64,000 bases of DNA from Aquarana catesbeiana (taxonomy: Eukaryota; Chordata; Amphibia; Anura; Ranidae): the NCBI RefSeq assembly GCF_042186555.1, contig NC_133330.1, positions 346,409,279 through 346,473,278 on the forward strand, read 5' to 3'. The notes under the pieces were generated by a model. It had not been told where the DNA came from, did not search any database, and saw only the letters and a program-made list of their open reading frames with translations. The position numbers were made by a program, and so were the translations under genes. Positions 1 to 11,700 of the stretch are shown here, piece by piece; positions within the stretch are counted from its first letter, which is position 1; every line of letters begins with the position of its first letter.

Positions 1-74
1 TAGATTTTACGGTATAAAGTACTTACAGTATCTCACAAAATTATCCTCAGTTTAGGACATCCTCATCACTAAAG

Positions 75-1748
75 GGGTCCAACCCGCTACTAGCAAGGGG
101 GACCTAATAAAGGGGGTCCAACCTGCGTCCAACCTGCTACTAGCAAGGGGGACCTAATAAAGGGGGTCCAACCTGCGTCCAACCTGCTACTAGCAAGGGG
201 GACCTAATAAAGGGGGTCCAACCCGCTACTGGCAAGGGGGACCTAATAAAGGGGGTCCAACCCGCTACTGGCAAGGGGGACCTAATAAAGGGGGTCCAAC
301 CTGCGTCCAACCTGCTACTAGCAAGGGGGACCTAATAAAGGGGGTCCAACCCGCTACTAGCAAGGGGGACCTAATAAAGGGGGTCCAACCCGCTACTAGC
401 AAGGGGGACCTAATAAAGGGGGTCCAACCCGCTACTGGCAAGGGGGACCTAATAAAGGGGGTCCAACCCGCTACTGGCAAGGGGGACCTAATAAAGGGGG
501 TCCAACCCGCTACTGGCAAGGGGGACCTAATAAAGGGGGTCCAACCCGGTACTGGCAAGGGGGACCTAATAAAGGGGGTCCAACCCACTACTAGCAAGGG
601 GGACTTAATAAAGGGGGTCCAACCTGTGTCCAACCCGCTACTAGCAAGGAGGACCTAATAAAGGGGGTCCAACCCGGTACTGGCAAGGGGGACCTAATAA
701 AGGGGGTCCAACCCACTACTAGCAAGGGGGACTTAATAAAGGGGGTCCAACCTGCGTCCAACCTGCTACTAGCAAGGGGGACCTAAAAAAGGAGGTCCAA
801 CCCGCTACTACCAAGGGGGACCTAATAAAGGGGGTCCAACCTGCTACTAGCATGGGGGGTCTAATAAAGGGGGTCCAACCCGCTGCTAGCTAGGAGGACC
901 TAATAAAGGGGGTCCAACCTGCTTCTAGCAAGGGGGACCTAATAAAGGGGGTCCAACCTTCTACTAGCAAGGGGGACCTAATAAAGGGGGTCCAACCTGC
1001 TACTAGCAAGGGGGGTCTAATAAAGGGGGTCCAACCCGCTACTAGCAAGGGGGTCCAACCTGCTACTAGTTAGGAGGACCTAGTAAAGGGGGTCCAACCT
1101 GCGTCCAACCTGCTACTAGCAAGGGGGACCTAATAAAGGTGGTCCAACCCGCTACTAGCAAGGGGGACCTAAAAAAGGAGGTCCAACCCGCTACTAGCAA
1201 GGGGGGCCTAATAAAGGGGGTCCAACCCGCTTCTAGCAAGGGGGGCCTAATAAAGGGGGACTAACCCGCTACTATCTAGGAGGACCTAATAAAGGGGGTC
1301 CAACCTGCGTCCAACCTGCTACTAGCAAGGGGGACCTAATAAAGGGGGTCCAACCTGCTACTAGCAAGGGGGACCTAATAAAGGGGGTCCAACCTGCTAC
1401 TAGCAAGGGGGGCCTAATAAAGGGGGTCCAACCCGCTACTAGCAAGAGGGACCTAATAAAGGGGATCCAACCCGCTACTAGCAAGGGGGACCTAATAAAG
1501 GGGGTCCAACCTGCTACTTGCAAGGGGGACCTAATAAAGGGGGTCCAACCCGCTACTAGCAAGGGGGGGCCTAATAAAGGGGGTCCAACTTGCTATTAGC
1601 AAGGGGGACCTAATAAAGGGGGTCCAACCTGCTACTAGCTAGGAGGACCTAATCAAGGGGGACTAATAAAGGGGGTCCAACCTGCTATTAGCAAGGGGGG
1701 CCTAATAAAGGGGGTCCAACCCACTACTAGCAAGGGGGACCTAATAAA
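75..1748. repeat. 39-bp minisatellite, about 42 units
   Basis: Tandem units of about 39 bp, with cores GGGGGACCTAATAAAGGGGG and TCCAACCCGCTACTAGC. Units differ at a few positions (Tact/Tgct, CCCGC/CCTGC), and some carry a 10-bp duplication of 'TGCGTCCAACC'. Each unit has a small inverted repeat (GGGGGACC...GGGGGTCC) and an AATAAA hexamer on the plus strand. Because 39 is a multiple of three, the minus strand stays open for long stretches as a 13-residue repeat (GWTPFIRSPLLVA). This is a by-product, not a gene. Bases 1-74 show nothing recognisable. Confidence 0.95.
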
Positions 1749-1863
1749 GTGGCCGGTGAGTGTAATAATTACAATAACAGAACAAATTATCAGTCCAGGA
1801 TGAATGAAGTTGCTACCAGCCGAGCTTCTCATAAATTGATAATATTAATAAAACATTGCCAGC

Positions 1864-3274
1864 CTAAAACTTACCAGCCTTCAAGAAGTTATACGTTCCA
1901 TTCCCAAAAACATTCTTATTGTCCCTCCACTTCATATCGAGCAAATTATTACACTGCAAGCAGGCTCTCTCCCCCAGCCTAAGACGGGAATCTACAAGCC
2001 GCTGGGGAAAGCCCCGGCGATTAGGTCGCACGGTGCCACATGCTCCAATCTGATGATCAAAAAGGTGACTAACAAGTGTCACGCTCGTGTAATAATTGTC
2101 CACGTACAAGTGGTACCCCTTTCCAAATAAGAGTGACACCAAGTCCCACACTATCTTGCTAGCGCTCCCTATGTAGTCAGGGCAGTTTGTCGGCTCTACG
2201 TGACTATCTTTGCCCTCGTAAACCATAAAACTACATGTATAGCCTGTGGCCCTGTCACAGAGCTTATACATCTTGACCCCGTATCTGGCACGCTTGCTGG
2301 GAAGGTACTGTTTGAATGACAAGCGGCCAGAAAACTTAATCAGGGACTCATCAACGCAGACAACCTGATGGGGAGTAAACAAGTCTGCAAAACGTTGGTT
2401 GAAGTGGTTTACGAGGGGCCGAATTTTGTAGAGCCGATAGTATGCAGGGTCTCCACGAGGACGACAGAGTTCATTGTCATTGAAGTTCATGAACCGCAAA
2501 ATCTCCTCGTATCGTGCCCTGGTCATGGAGGCAGAGAACACGGGCGAATGGTGAATTGGGTCAGTGGACCAATATGACCGCACCTCACTCTTATTATTTA
2601 TGCCCATGTTGAGGGAAAGGCCCAGAAAGAGCTTAAATTCAGAGACCGTAATTGGTTTCCAATCTCTGGCAAGGGAGGACTGGGGATTAGCGGCGATGTG
2701 TTGACCAGCGTACAAATTACTTTGGTCCACAATAGATCTATAGAGATCTTCCGTGAAAAACAGCGAATAAAAATCAAGTGACGTAAAATCAACTGTTTCC
2801 ACCTGAATGCCGGGTTGGCCAGTGAATGGGGGAAGTACGGGCGCTGCAGAAGTGGTGGGTTCCCAATTTGGATTGGTGAATGCAGCAGGAAGGGCACTAT
2901 GGGCACGACGGGCCTGTGTTCCTCTTCTTGGTGGCAGAGGGACACTACTTGTGCTTGCCACCTCACCAGCTTGAACTGCACTTATGGGACTCGCCACATC
3001 ACCACGTAATACTGCAGTGCTGGATGTACGACCAGGATGTACTAGGCCGCTGGTGCTTGCCAGTTCACCAGAAGGAATAGCGGTGCTAGTACTGCTCTGC
3101 TCCATACGAGGGACCTGCGGTTATTGCACTTCAATGACAGCAGAAGAAGATCGGGGTCTGGTACGCCTGACCTTAGCAGGGACCACAACTCAGAGCTATC
3201 TGTCATGGAGCCGCTGCCGTCTACAGGATCGTATTCTGAGCCTGAATCTGACAGATGAGTGACTTCCTCTTCAC
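1864..3274 (-). pseudogene. piggyBac-type (PGBD-like) transposase, broken
   Basis: The main open stretch (3105 down to 1864) encodes 413 residues. A low-complexity Ser/Thr-rich N-terminal part is followed by the piggyBac DDE core (DDE_Tnp_1_7). The three expected catalytic aspartates are visible: VCVDESLI, LYVDNYYTS and MKWRDNKNV. The family is normally about 550-600 residues with a cysteine-rich C-terminal zinc domain. Here the frame ends about 16 residues after the third Asp in unrelated sequence, so the C-terminal domain is missing. Upstream, a typical acidic N-terminus (EEEVTHLSDSGSEYDPV) lies in another frame, so a frameshift is needed. There is also an in-frame stop at 3121-3123. The 5' end is cut at 3274 by the terminus of a hAT element. 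I see no terminal inverted repeats or TTAA sites. It is a dead transposon copy rather than a domesticated PGBD gene. Confidence 0.85.
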
Positions 3275-6200
3275 TAGGGATGAGCCGAACAACCCCCGGT
3301 TCGGTTCGCACCAGAACCTGCGAACGGACCAAAAGTTTGTGCGAACGTTAGAACCCCATTGACGTCTATGGGACTCAAACGTTTGAAATCAAAAGTGCTC
3401 ATTTTAAAGGGTAATTTGCATGGTATTGTCCTAAAAAGGGTTTGGGGACCCGGGTCCTACCCCAGGGGACATGTATCAATGCAAAAAAAACTTTTAAAAA
3501 CGGGCGTTTTTTTCGGGAGCAGTGATTTTAATGATGCTTAAAGTTAAAAAAAAGTGAAATATTCCTTTAAATATCGTACCTGAGGGGTGTCTATAGTATG
3601 CCTGTAAAGTGGTGCGTGTTTCCCATGTTTAGAACATTCCCTGCACAAAATGTCATTTTTAAAGGAATAAAAGTCATTTAAAACTGCTTGCGGGTTTAAT
3701 GTAATGTCGGGTCCTGGCAATATGGATGAAAATCAGTGAGACAAACGGCATGGGTACCCCCCAGTCCATTACCAGGCCCTTTGGGTCTTGTATGGATATT
3801 AAGGGGAACCCCGCACCCAAATTAAAATAAGGAAAGGTGTGGGGCCACCAGGCCCTATATACTCTGAACAGCAGTATACAGGCGGTGCAAACAAGACAGG
3901 GACTGTAGGATTGTTGTTAAGTAGAATCTGTTTGTAGTTTTGAACTGGTACATTTTTAAAGTTTAGTTCCAGCCAAAAAATCTATTTTTAATCTGTTTGG
4001 AAAACATAGGGAAGGGTTATCACCCCTGTGACATTTGTTTTGCTGTCTGTGCTCCTCTTCAGAAGATTTCACCTCACTTTCTGTCCCAATGACAAATGTT
4101 TTTTGAAAATTTAGGGTTTTTTTGTGAAACAAGGATTGGTGATAAAGCATCAGTGGAAAGGAGAAATGTTTTTCCCATATTAACTCTTACAGGAGAGAAT
4201 TTCCCTTCCTAGGGGTAGATTTCATCTCACTTCCTGTTGTCTCCTTCCGTTTGCAAGTAGGAGTCGTTTGTAAGTTGGTTGTTTAAAAGTAGGGGCCTGC
4301 CCTATATACTCAGCAGAAATTTGGGCCTTAGGTGTTGTTGTGGTCACAATACTGTAAGCCCTCACAGGGCCCTGCTGTGAAATATTAGATCAAGAATTGT
4401 AATTACATGTCCCTGTTGAACAGGGGCAGAAAAATTGGGCCTTTGGTGGTGGTGGTGGTGCCACAACACTGCAACCCCTCACAGATACTCTAGTTGGAGC
4501 GCAGGAATGAGCCCTGCTGCAAAATATTGCATCAAAAATTGTAATTACACACCCCTGTTAAACAGCGGCAGAAAAATTGGGCCTTAGGCATTGGTGGCGG
4601 CGCCCAGAACCAAAAATATTCTTACAAGCTATCAGCGTGATGATTGAGGAGGAAGAGGATAATTACTCAGGATAACAGGATAGTCACTCAGCATCAGCAT
4701 AGGTAGTCTTTGAAGGGATCTGACATTTCAAAAAAAAATTATTCGGTTACATCAGCATCAGGTGCTTGGTAGCTGGTGGTGATCCAAGACTGATTCATTT
4801 TTATGAAGGTCAGTCGATCGACCGAGTCGGTGGACAGACGCACCCTGTGATCGGTTACAAAGCCTCCAGCAGCACTGAATGTGCGTTCTGAAACAATGCT
4901 GGATGCAGGACAGGCCAGTAGCTCAATTGCATACTGTGCAAGCTCTGGCCAGTGATCCATCCTCAAGACCCAGTAACCCAGAGGATTTTCGGTGGAAAAG
5001 GTGTCCAAGTCTGATCTTGCCCCTAGGTATTCCTATACCATGTAAAACACTGGCGATGGTTGCTGGAACCGATCATACCTTGGGGCTGCGGACTAAAGAA
5101 TTGTCTGAACGCATCGGTCAGACGGCCACCTTCTCCACCGCTCCTTCTTTGACTGACCGAAGCCTCAGCAACACGTTGTCCAGAAACAGGAGTTTGTAAC
5201 CTCCCAGTCTCTGGGAAAGCGTTGCACAGACCTTTCTGCAAGGCCTCCCGAAGATGTTTCATCCTCTGCTCCCTCTGCGACGGCAAGATAAGGTCCGCAA
5301 CCTTACCCTTGTAACGTGGATCAAGGAGGGTTGCCAGCCAGTATTGGTCCTTCTCCTTGATACCATGAATACAAGGATCCTTAAGCAGGCTTTGCAGGAT
5401 CAGGGAGGTCATGCAGCGCAGGTTTACTGAGGCATTCGGTCCGGAGTCCTCTGGGTCACTAAGGACGACATGGCAGCCACCTCCTCCCAGCCACGTACAA
5501 GTCCATGGGTTTCTTGGGACTGTAAATGATCCCTTGAAGACTGCTGCTGATGCTGAGTGCCAGGCTCCACCTCCATGCTGACACAATCCTCCTCCTCTTC
5601 CTGTGTGATTGGCGGGCATGCAGGAACACTGTCTGAATAAAGGGGGCCTTGAGAGCTAAGGAAGTCCTCCTCTTCCTGCCTCAAGTGCCCTGTCCATTAT
5701 TCCATGCAGCGTGTGCTCCAACATGTGGACAAGAGGTACAGTGTCACTGATGCATGCACTGTCACTGCTCACCATCCTCGTGGCCTCCTCAAATGGTGAC
5801 AGGACAGTGCATGCATCCCTGATCATAGCCCACTTGCATGGGAAAAAAAAAAAAAAAAAACAAGCTCCCCTGACCCTGTCCTGGTGCCATAGTCACATAG
5901 GTACTCATTGATGGCCCTCTGCTGCATGTGCAGCCGCTGCAGCATGGCCAACGTTGAGTTCCACCTGGTGGGCATGTCACAGATTAGGTGGTTCTTGGGC
6001 AGATTAAATTCCTTTTGGAGGTCAGCCAGCCGAGCACTGGCATTATATGACCTGCAGAAATGCACACAGACTTTCCTGGCCTGCCTCAGGACATCCTGTA
6101 AGCCCGGGTACCTGACCAAGAACCGCTGCACCACCAAGTTAAGGACGTGAGCCAAACAGGGCACATGGGTCATTTGTCCCTGTCAGAGAGGAGGTTGGTG

Positions 6201-7202
6201 CCATTGTCGCAAACCACCATACCTGGCTTAAGCTGGCGTGGCGTCAACCACCTCTGAACCTGCCCCTGCAGAGCTGACAGAACCTCTGCCCCAGTGTGGC
6301 TCCTGTCCCCCAAGCACACCAGCTCTCTTTGTTCTTTGGTGTGGGTCTTTTAGGTACGCTTACCAATGAACTGCATGGCAGGTCGACATATGTCTGGTCA
6401 AGCATGTGGTGAGATACGCTTGAGACATATTTTGCAAAAAGCAGCGGTGCGATCTGATGCACTCTTTTCAAAAAAGGCCCACACCAAAGAACTTTTGGAA
6501 TAACGCGCAGAGACAGCAGCGCCCTGCACAGGCGGAGCTCTGCGGTGTGATGCAGTCAGTGTGCTGCCCTTAACCTGCCTCGTTGGTGATGTGCCTCCTC
6601 CTACTCTCTCCTATAAGGCACCCACGTTAAGTCAGTGACCTCATCATCCCCTCCCTCCTCATCACCGGAGCAAAGCTGGCAGTATGCTGCAGCTGGGGGA
6701 ACATGACTGCCAGATTGCTGTCCTTCTTGGGCACCCCCTCTGGGCTCACGTGACTGCCTTCCTCTAGCTGGGTACCATCATCGGAGCCTTCTAAACGCTG
6801 GGCATCCTCCTGGAGCATGTACCCACGCTGTGGTCAAACAGTTCAAGGGACTCCTCAGGAGGACATGGTGGGGCTAGGGAAGGAGTCACTGATGCCATTG
6901 AGCCGAGGGAAGAGGCCGCGTTGGCAGCTGCTTTGCCAGACAAAGTACCCTGAGCCTGGGTGAGAGAGGAGGATGAGGACGGCTTGGTCATCCACTCTAC
7001 CAAGTCTTCCGCATGTTGCGGCTCAACACGGCCAGCTGCCGAAAAAAAGGCCAAGCGTGTCCCACGGCCACGTGCTGATGAGGATGCACCGTCTCCACGA
7101 CCAGCACTAGACACAGAGCCTGCTTGCCCTCTCTTGTTGGCCTTCCAGACATACTAATGGCCTGCAGTGAGCTGTAGCGGCACAAAGCTGGGATAGAGAT
7201 AG

Positions 7203-7257
<55 letters not shown>

Positions 7258-7417
7258 TACTGCAGCTAGCAGAATCAACTGCCTGCCTGTAGTATTATTA
7301 GTATGAGAACACCACCAATTGTCTTCAGGTAGCTTTAGGTGCACACTGTGCAGAGGACACAGTACACTAAATAAATATATATATATATGTTTGACTCGAA
7401 CTCAAAGCTCATCCCTA
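3275..7417. mobile_element. hAT DNA transposon, degraded autonomous-type copy (copy A)
   Basis: The left end reads TAGGGATGAGCCGAACA and the right end finishes in GCTCATCCCTA, an inverted pair. The interior encodes hAT transposase fragments on the minus strand. The same termini bound copy B at 46983-48181, which shares the terminal 200 bp or so ('gtgctcattttaaagg', 'tttggggacccgggtcc') and the 'tatactctgaac' motif. Unlike copy B, the flanks here do not form an 8-bp duplication: CTCTTCAC on the left inside piggyBac, CTGATGAG on the right inside Tc1. The element is therefore rearranged or a fusion of two insertions. A (CA)n tract lies at 7217-7254 and (TA)n at 7203-7216 and 7374-7388. The stretch 3560-4700 is non-coding element sequence. 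Confidence 0.8.
4739..7114 (-). pseudogene. hAT transposase remnants (BED finger to hATC domain)
   Basis: Fragments read from high to low coordinate in the order expected of a ZBED-type hAT transposase. First is a low-complexity N-terminal part (about 7114-6630). Next is a BED zinc finger near 6480-6400 (VWAFFEKSASDRTAAFCKIC, then a stop). Then come catalytic-domain pieces at 6240-5823 (VCDNGTN, CLAHVLNLVVQ, CDMPTRWNSTLAML) and at 5350-5230 (WLATLLDPRYKGKVADL). Last is the C-terminal dimerisation domain at 5008-4739 (CPASSIVSERTFSAAGG). These pieces lie in different frames, separated by stops, a poly-A/T run (5840-5860) and frameshifts, so no functional protein can be made. Motif matches to the hAT family are direct; the assignment to one element is from order and strand. 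Confidence 0.85.
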
Positions 7418-8104
7418 CTGATGAGACTAAAATTCTACTTTTTGGCCATCAAAGAAAAAACGCTATGTCTGGCGCAAACCCAACACATCACCCAAAGAAC
7501 ACCATCCCCACTGTGAAACATGTTGGTGGCAGCATCATGCTGTGGGGATGTTTTTCAGCAGTCGGGACTGGGAAACTGGTCAGAGTTGAGGGAAAGATGG
7601 ATGGTGCTAAATACAGGGATATTCTTGAGCAAAACCTGTAGCACTCTGTGTGTGATTTGAGGCTAGGACGGAGGTTCACCTTCCAGCAGGACAATGACCC
7701 CAAACACACTGCTAAATCAACACTTGAGTGGTTTAAGGGGAAACATGGAAATGTATTGGAATGGCCTAGTCAAATCCCAGACCTCAATCCAATAGAAAAT
7801 CTGTGGTCAGACTTAAAGATTGCTGTTCACAAGCCCAAACCATCCAACTTGAAGGAGCTGGAGCAGTTTTGCAAGGAGGAATGGGCAAAAATCCCAGTGG
7901 TGAGATGTGGAACCTCATAGAGACTTATCCAAAGTGACTTGGAGCTGTGATAGGTTTCTCTACAAAGTATTGACTTTAGGGGGGGTGAATAGTTATGCAC
8001 ATTGACTTTTTTTGTCCTATTTGTTGTTTGCTTTACAATAAAAAAAAAAAAACCACACACATCAAAGTTGTGGGCGTGTTCTGTAAATTAAATGATGCAA
8101 ATCC
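7418..8104 (+). pseudogene. Tc1-like transposase, 5'-truncated fragment
   Basis: The sequence begins exactly at the hAT right end, inside the catalytic motif TDETKILLFG. It continues through VKHVGGSIMLWGCFSAVGTG, FQQDNDPKHTAKST and PDLNPIENLWSDLK to a stop at 7918-7920. The three DDE residues of the DD34E type (D in TDET, D in QDND, E in NPIEN) are all still readable. A stop at 7639-7641 (after EQNL) breaks the frame, and the helix-turn-helix half is absent. The 3' part (7921-8104) resembles the terminal region of a Tc1-like element and includes an A-tract at 8039-8052. Its missing 5' half is not found on the other side of the hAT element. Confidence 0.85.
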
Positions 8105-8112
8105 TCTGGGGA

Positions 8113-8372
8113 CCCCGAGTCCCAGCAGGTAAGTCGTATTTCTGTATATCTGGCCACCCCGAGTCCCAGCAGGTAAGTCGTATTTCTGTATATCTGGCCA
8201 CCCCGAGTTCCAGCAGGTAAGTAGTATTTCTGTATATCTGGCCACCCCGAGTCCCAGCAGGTAAGTCGTATTTCTGTATATCTGGCCACCCCGAGTTCCA
8301 GCAGGTAAGTAGTATTTCTGTATATCTGGGCACCCCGAGTTCCAGCAGGTAAGTCGTATTTCTGTATATCTG
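8113..8372. repeat. 44-bp tandem repeat, 6 units, each with a splice-donor consensus
   Basis: Six near-identical 44-bp units (ccccgagtcccagcaggtaa, then gtcgtatttctgtatatctg, then gcca). Every unit carries CAGCAG|GTAAGT on the plus strand, a perfect 5' splice-site consensus. UROD is transcribed from the other strand and ends just to the right, so these would be antisense to its read-through. Confidence 0.95.
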
Positions 8373-8448
8373 GAGTACGAGGCATTTTGGTTATACATAC
8401 AAATAAAATAAAAATAAGCCATAAACACAAGATGGTTTAAAACCCAAA

Positions 8449-8454
8449 TTTAAT
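8449..8454 (-). promoter_or_regulatory. candidate UROD polyadenylation signal (ATTAAA)
   Basis: On the minus strand ATTAAA lies about 175 nt downstream of the UROD stop codon. It is the nearest standard or common-variant hexamer I found. A C-run (plus strand, 8498-8514) lies between the stop and this site. The cleavage site is not determinable. Confidence 0.35.
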
Positions 8455-8626
8455 GTATTAATTTCTTTACATAATGAACCACCATTGGGCCCAGAACCCC
8501 CCCCCCCCCCCCCAGCGGGCGGAGTCCCCAGTACGGGGTGTTCAGTCCTCCATGTGCATCCCGGAATGGCTCCATGTGGCCTCCTAAGCAGCGGCTCCTG
8601 AGGAATAAACGTTCTGCGATCCTCCA

Positions 8627-8785
8627 TCACTTCTCCTCCTCCTCTGAGTGTTTGTGCACAGCGGCTATAAAGGCGCCCACATGCTCCGGGTCCATATCGG
8701 GGTACAAGCCATGGCCCAGGTTAGCGATATACGCCCGGCGACCAAAGGCCTCCACCATCGTCTTCGCCATCTTCTCAATGTTCTC
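8627..8785 (-). CDS. UROD: UROD exon 10 (last coding exon)
   Basis: Starts in phase 0 after a polypyrimidine tract and CAG acceptor (a (GA)n run on the plus strand at 8787-8813 provides the pyrimidines). It encodes ENIEKMAKTMV to AAVHKHSEEEEK and then TGA, 53 codons including stop. It contains the conserved YIANLGHGLYPDMDPEHVGA block with the active-site His. The C-terminus ends in an acidic run rather than the human LLRQN. Confidence 0.96.
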   Translation of the reverse strand, partial: ENIEKMAKTMVEAFGRRAYIANLGHGLYPDMDPEHVGAFIAAVHKHSEEEEK

Positions 8786-11700
8786 CTGAGAGAGAGGGAG
8801 AGAGAGAGAGAGGACATTGTCACTCGGAGTGAAGCATTACATACACCTTTCAGAAGGTTCTGGTTTGATTTCCCTGTGTAATGATTATTTTTGAGGGGAG
8901 GGGCTAATGTACATGTCACATGCAGTGGGAGAAAAGGGGTTGAAGGGTACATATGGGCAGGATAAGGTGTGCAATACCTGGGAGAGGAAGACCCTCAACT
9001 GTACTGGTTAGATTTCTGATTGCTGCATTTAGCTATCACAAGGCACAGAGCTGCTCTGATGGGCTCGGTGCCTTTTTTTGCCTAGGTGTTGGGGAGCGTA
9101 CAGGCAGGGTCAGGATGAGGAAAAAAAAAAAAAAAAAAAGGAGAAAATCAGGGCATGGGGGTGGGGTGGGCACCGGAATGATATGCAGCTGTAGGCATCA
9201 CCCCAGTACTGTGTTTAGAGCCGGCGGTCGGCTCTCTTGTAAAAGCAATCCTAGCGGCTAACTAGCGAATGGATTGCTTGTACAAGCAAGGGGAGGGGAC
9301 GACCCCCCACCCCCGGCTTTACCTGGGCTCTCCTGTCCCACCAGGAGATCTGAGCGACCACCCTGCGACAAAGCCAGGAGCAGCTCTGATTGGCTCTCTG
9401 CTATAGTAACCCAGAAGCAATGACATGACATCACCTCCAGGTTACCCGGATCTCATCAGCACCATTAAAAAATAAAAAAAGCACTCAAAAACACAGATCT
9501 TGGTGGGATCAAATGTTTTTAGGGCAGGAGGAGGTACACAGCGATCGTCCCACACATGTGACATGTGACATATCACTGAATGTCGGATCACGGGCAGTCA
9601 TTCTAACATCAGACCTCCTCTGTACATCAAAGTGGGGACCTGTAAAGGGTTTTAAAGTGTGGTCTAGGGATAGTAAAATTTACATTGTCGCGGTTGTGTG
9701 CGATTTTAAACTGTGACATGTTTGGTATCTGTTTACTCTGCGTAACATTATCTTTTATATTTAAAAAAAAAAAAAATGGGTTATGTATTGTGTTTTTTTT
9801 TAATTAAAATAAAGTTTTTTTCAAAACCGCTGTGCAAATACCGTGAGACATAAGAAATTGCAATTACCACCATTTTATTCTCCAAGGTCTCTGCTTTAAA
9901 AGAATATATAATGTTTGGGAGTTCTAAGTATTTTTCTAGCAAAAAGTACGGGTTTTTACATGTGAACAAAATGTGTAAGAAAAGGCCTGGAACTGAAGTG
10001 AAGGAAAACAAATAAAAAATAAAAAAAAAGAAAAATAAAGAAAGAAAAATAAAATCCACACTTTTTTGTAGTGTCCCACCAGGAAGATTTCCCCTCACTT
10101 CCTGTCCCAGAGACACAACAGGAAGTAACAGAAGTAGGAGAAGATCTCTCCAAAGTAAGAGAAACCCCCTCCCCTCCTAGACCAGATGACAAAGGGAAAA
10201 GTTCCAACTGGGACGCCAGCCAGCACATATCCATCCTAGACCTTCCATGTCTGGTGTACATGGTCCTCAGTGATAACACAGCACATACATGTCCATCCTA
10301 GACCTTCCATGTCTGGAGTACATGGTCCTCAGTGATAACACAGCACATACATGTCCATCCTAGACCTTCCCATGTCTGGAGTACATGGTCCTCAGTGATA
10401 ACACAGCACATACATGTCCATCCTAGACCTTCCATGTCTGGAGTACATGGTCCTCAGTGATAACACAGCACATACATGTCCATCCTAGACCTTCCCATGT
10501 CTGGTGTACATGGTCCTCAGTGATAACACAGCACATACTCACCCATCCTAGACCTTCCCATGTCTGGAGTACATGGTCCTCAGTGATAACACAGCACATA
10601 CATGTCCATCCTAGACCTTCCCATGTCTGGAGTACATGGTCCTCAGTGATAACACAGCACATACTCACCCATCCTAGACCTTCCCATGTCTGGAGAACAT
10701 GGTCCTCAGTGATAACACAGCACATACTCACCCATTCTAGACCTTCCCATGTCTGGAGTACATGGTCCCCAGTGATAACACACCCATCCTAGAGCTTCCC
10801 ATGTCTGGTGTACATGGTCCTCAGTGATAACACAGCACATACATGTCCATCCTAGAGCTTCCCATGTCTGGTGTACATGGTCCTCAGTGATAACACAGCA
10901 CATACTCACCCATCCTAGACCTTCCCATGTCTGGTGTACATGGTCCTCAGTGATAACACAGCACATACTCACCCATCCTAGACCTTCCCATGTCTGGAGT
11001 ACATGGTCCTCAGTGATAACACAGCACATACTCACCCATCCTAGACCTTCCCATGTCTGGAGTACATGGTCCCCAGTGATAACACAGCACATACTCACCC
11101 ATCCTAGACCTTCTCATGTCTGGAGTACATGGTCCCCAGTGATAACACAGCACATACATGTCCATCCTAGAGCTTCCCATGTCTGGAGTACATGGTCCTC
11201 AGTGATAACACAGCACATACTCACCCATCCTAGACCTTCCCATGTCTGGTGTACATGGTCCTCAGTGATAACACAGCACATACATGTCCATCCTAGACCT
11301 TCCCATGTCTGGTGTACATGGTCCTCAGTGATAACACAGCACATACATGTCCATCCTAGAGCTTCCCATGTCTGGTGTACATGGTCCTCAGTGATAACAC
11401 AGCACATACTCACCCATCCTAGACCTTCCATGTCTGGTGTACATGGTCCTCAGTGATAACACAGCACATACATGTCCATCCTAGAGCTTCCCATGTCTGG
11501 TGTACATGGTCCTCAGTGATAACACAGCACATACACTCCCCTCTCAGGTCTGCCCACATTAGTACATAGTCCTTTATCCCCAGTGATCGCCCATCCTAGA
11601 CCTTCCCATGCCCGGAGTAGTTGGTCCCTCATTCCCAGTGATAAGGCAATTCATCTGGCCCAGGACTGCCCATGTTAGAAGTAGAAGGTCTTTTATCCCC

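Noticed and set aside
265..1562. Minus-strand GWTPFIRSPL repeat proteins
   Set aside because: 39-bp minisatellite, period divisible by three.
1864..3105. Domesticated PGBD-type host gene
   Set aside because: The C-terminal zinc domain is absent, an upstream stop and frameshift are present, and the 5' end is cut by a hAT terminus. Decayed transposon is the simpler reading.
10423..11456. HILTHPRPSHVW / CCVITEDHVLQTW repeat frames
   Set aside because: 63-bp minisatellite in UROD intron 9, divisible by three; both strands equally open.
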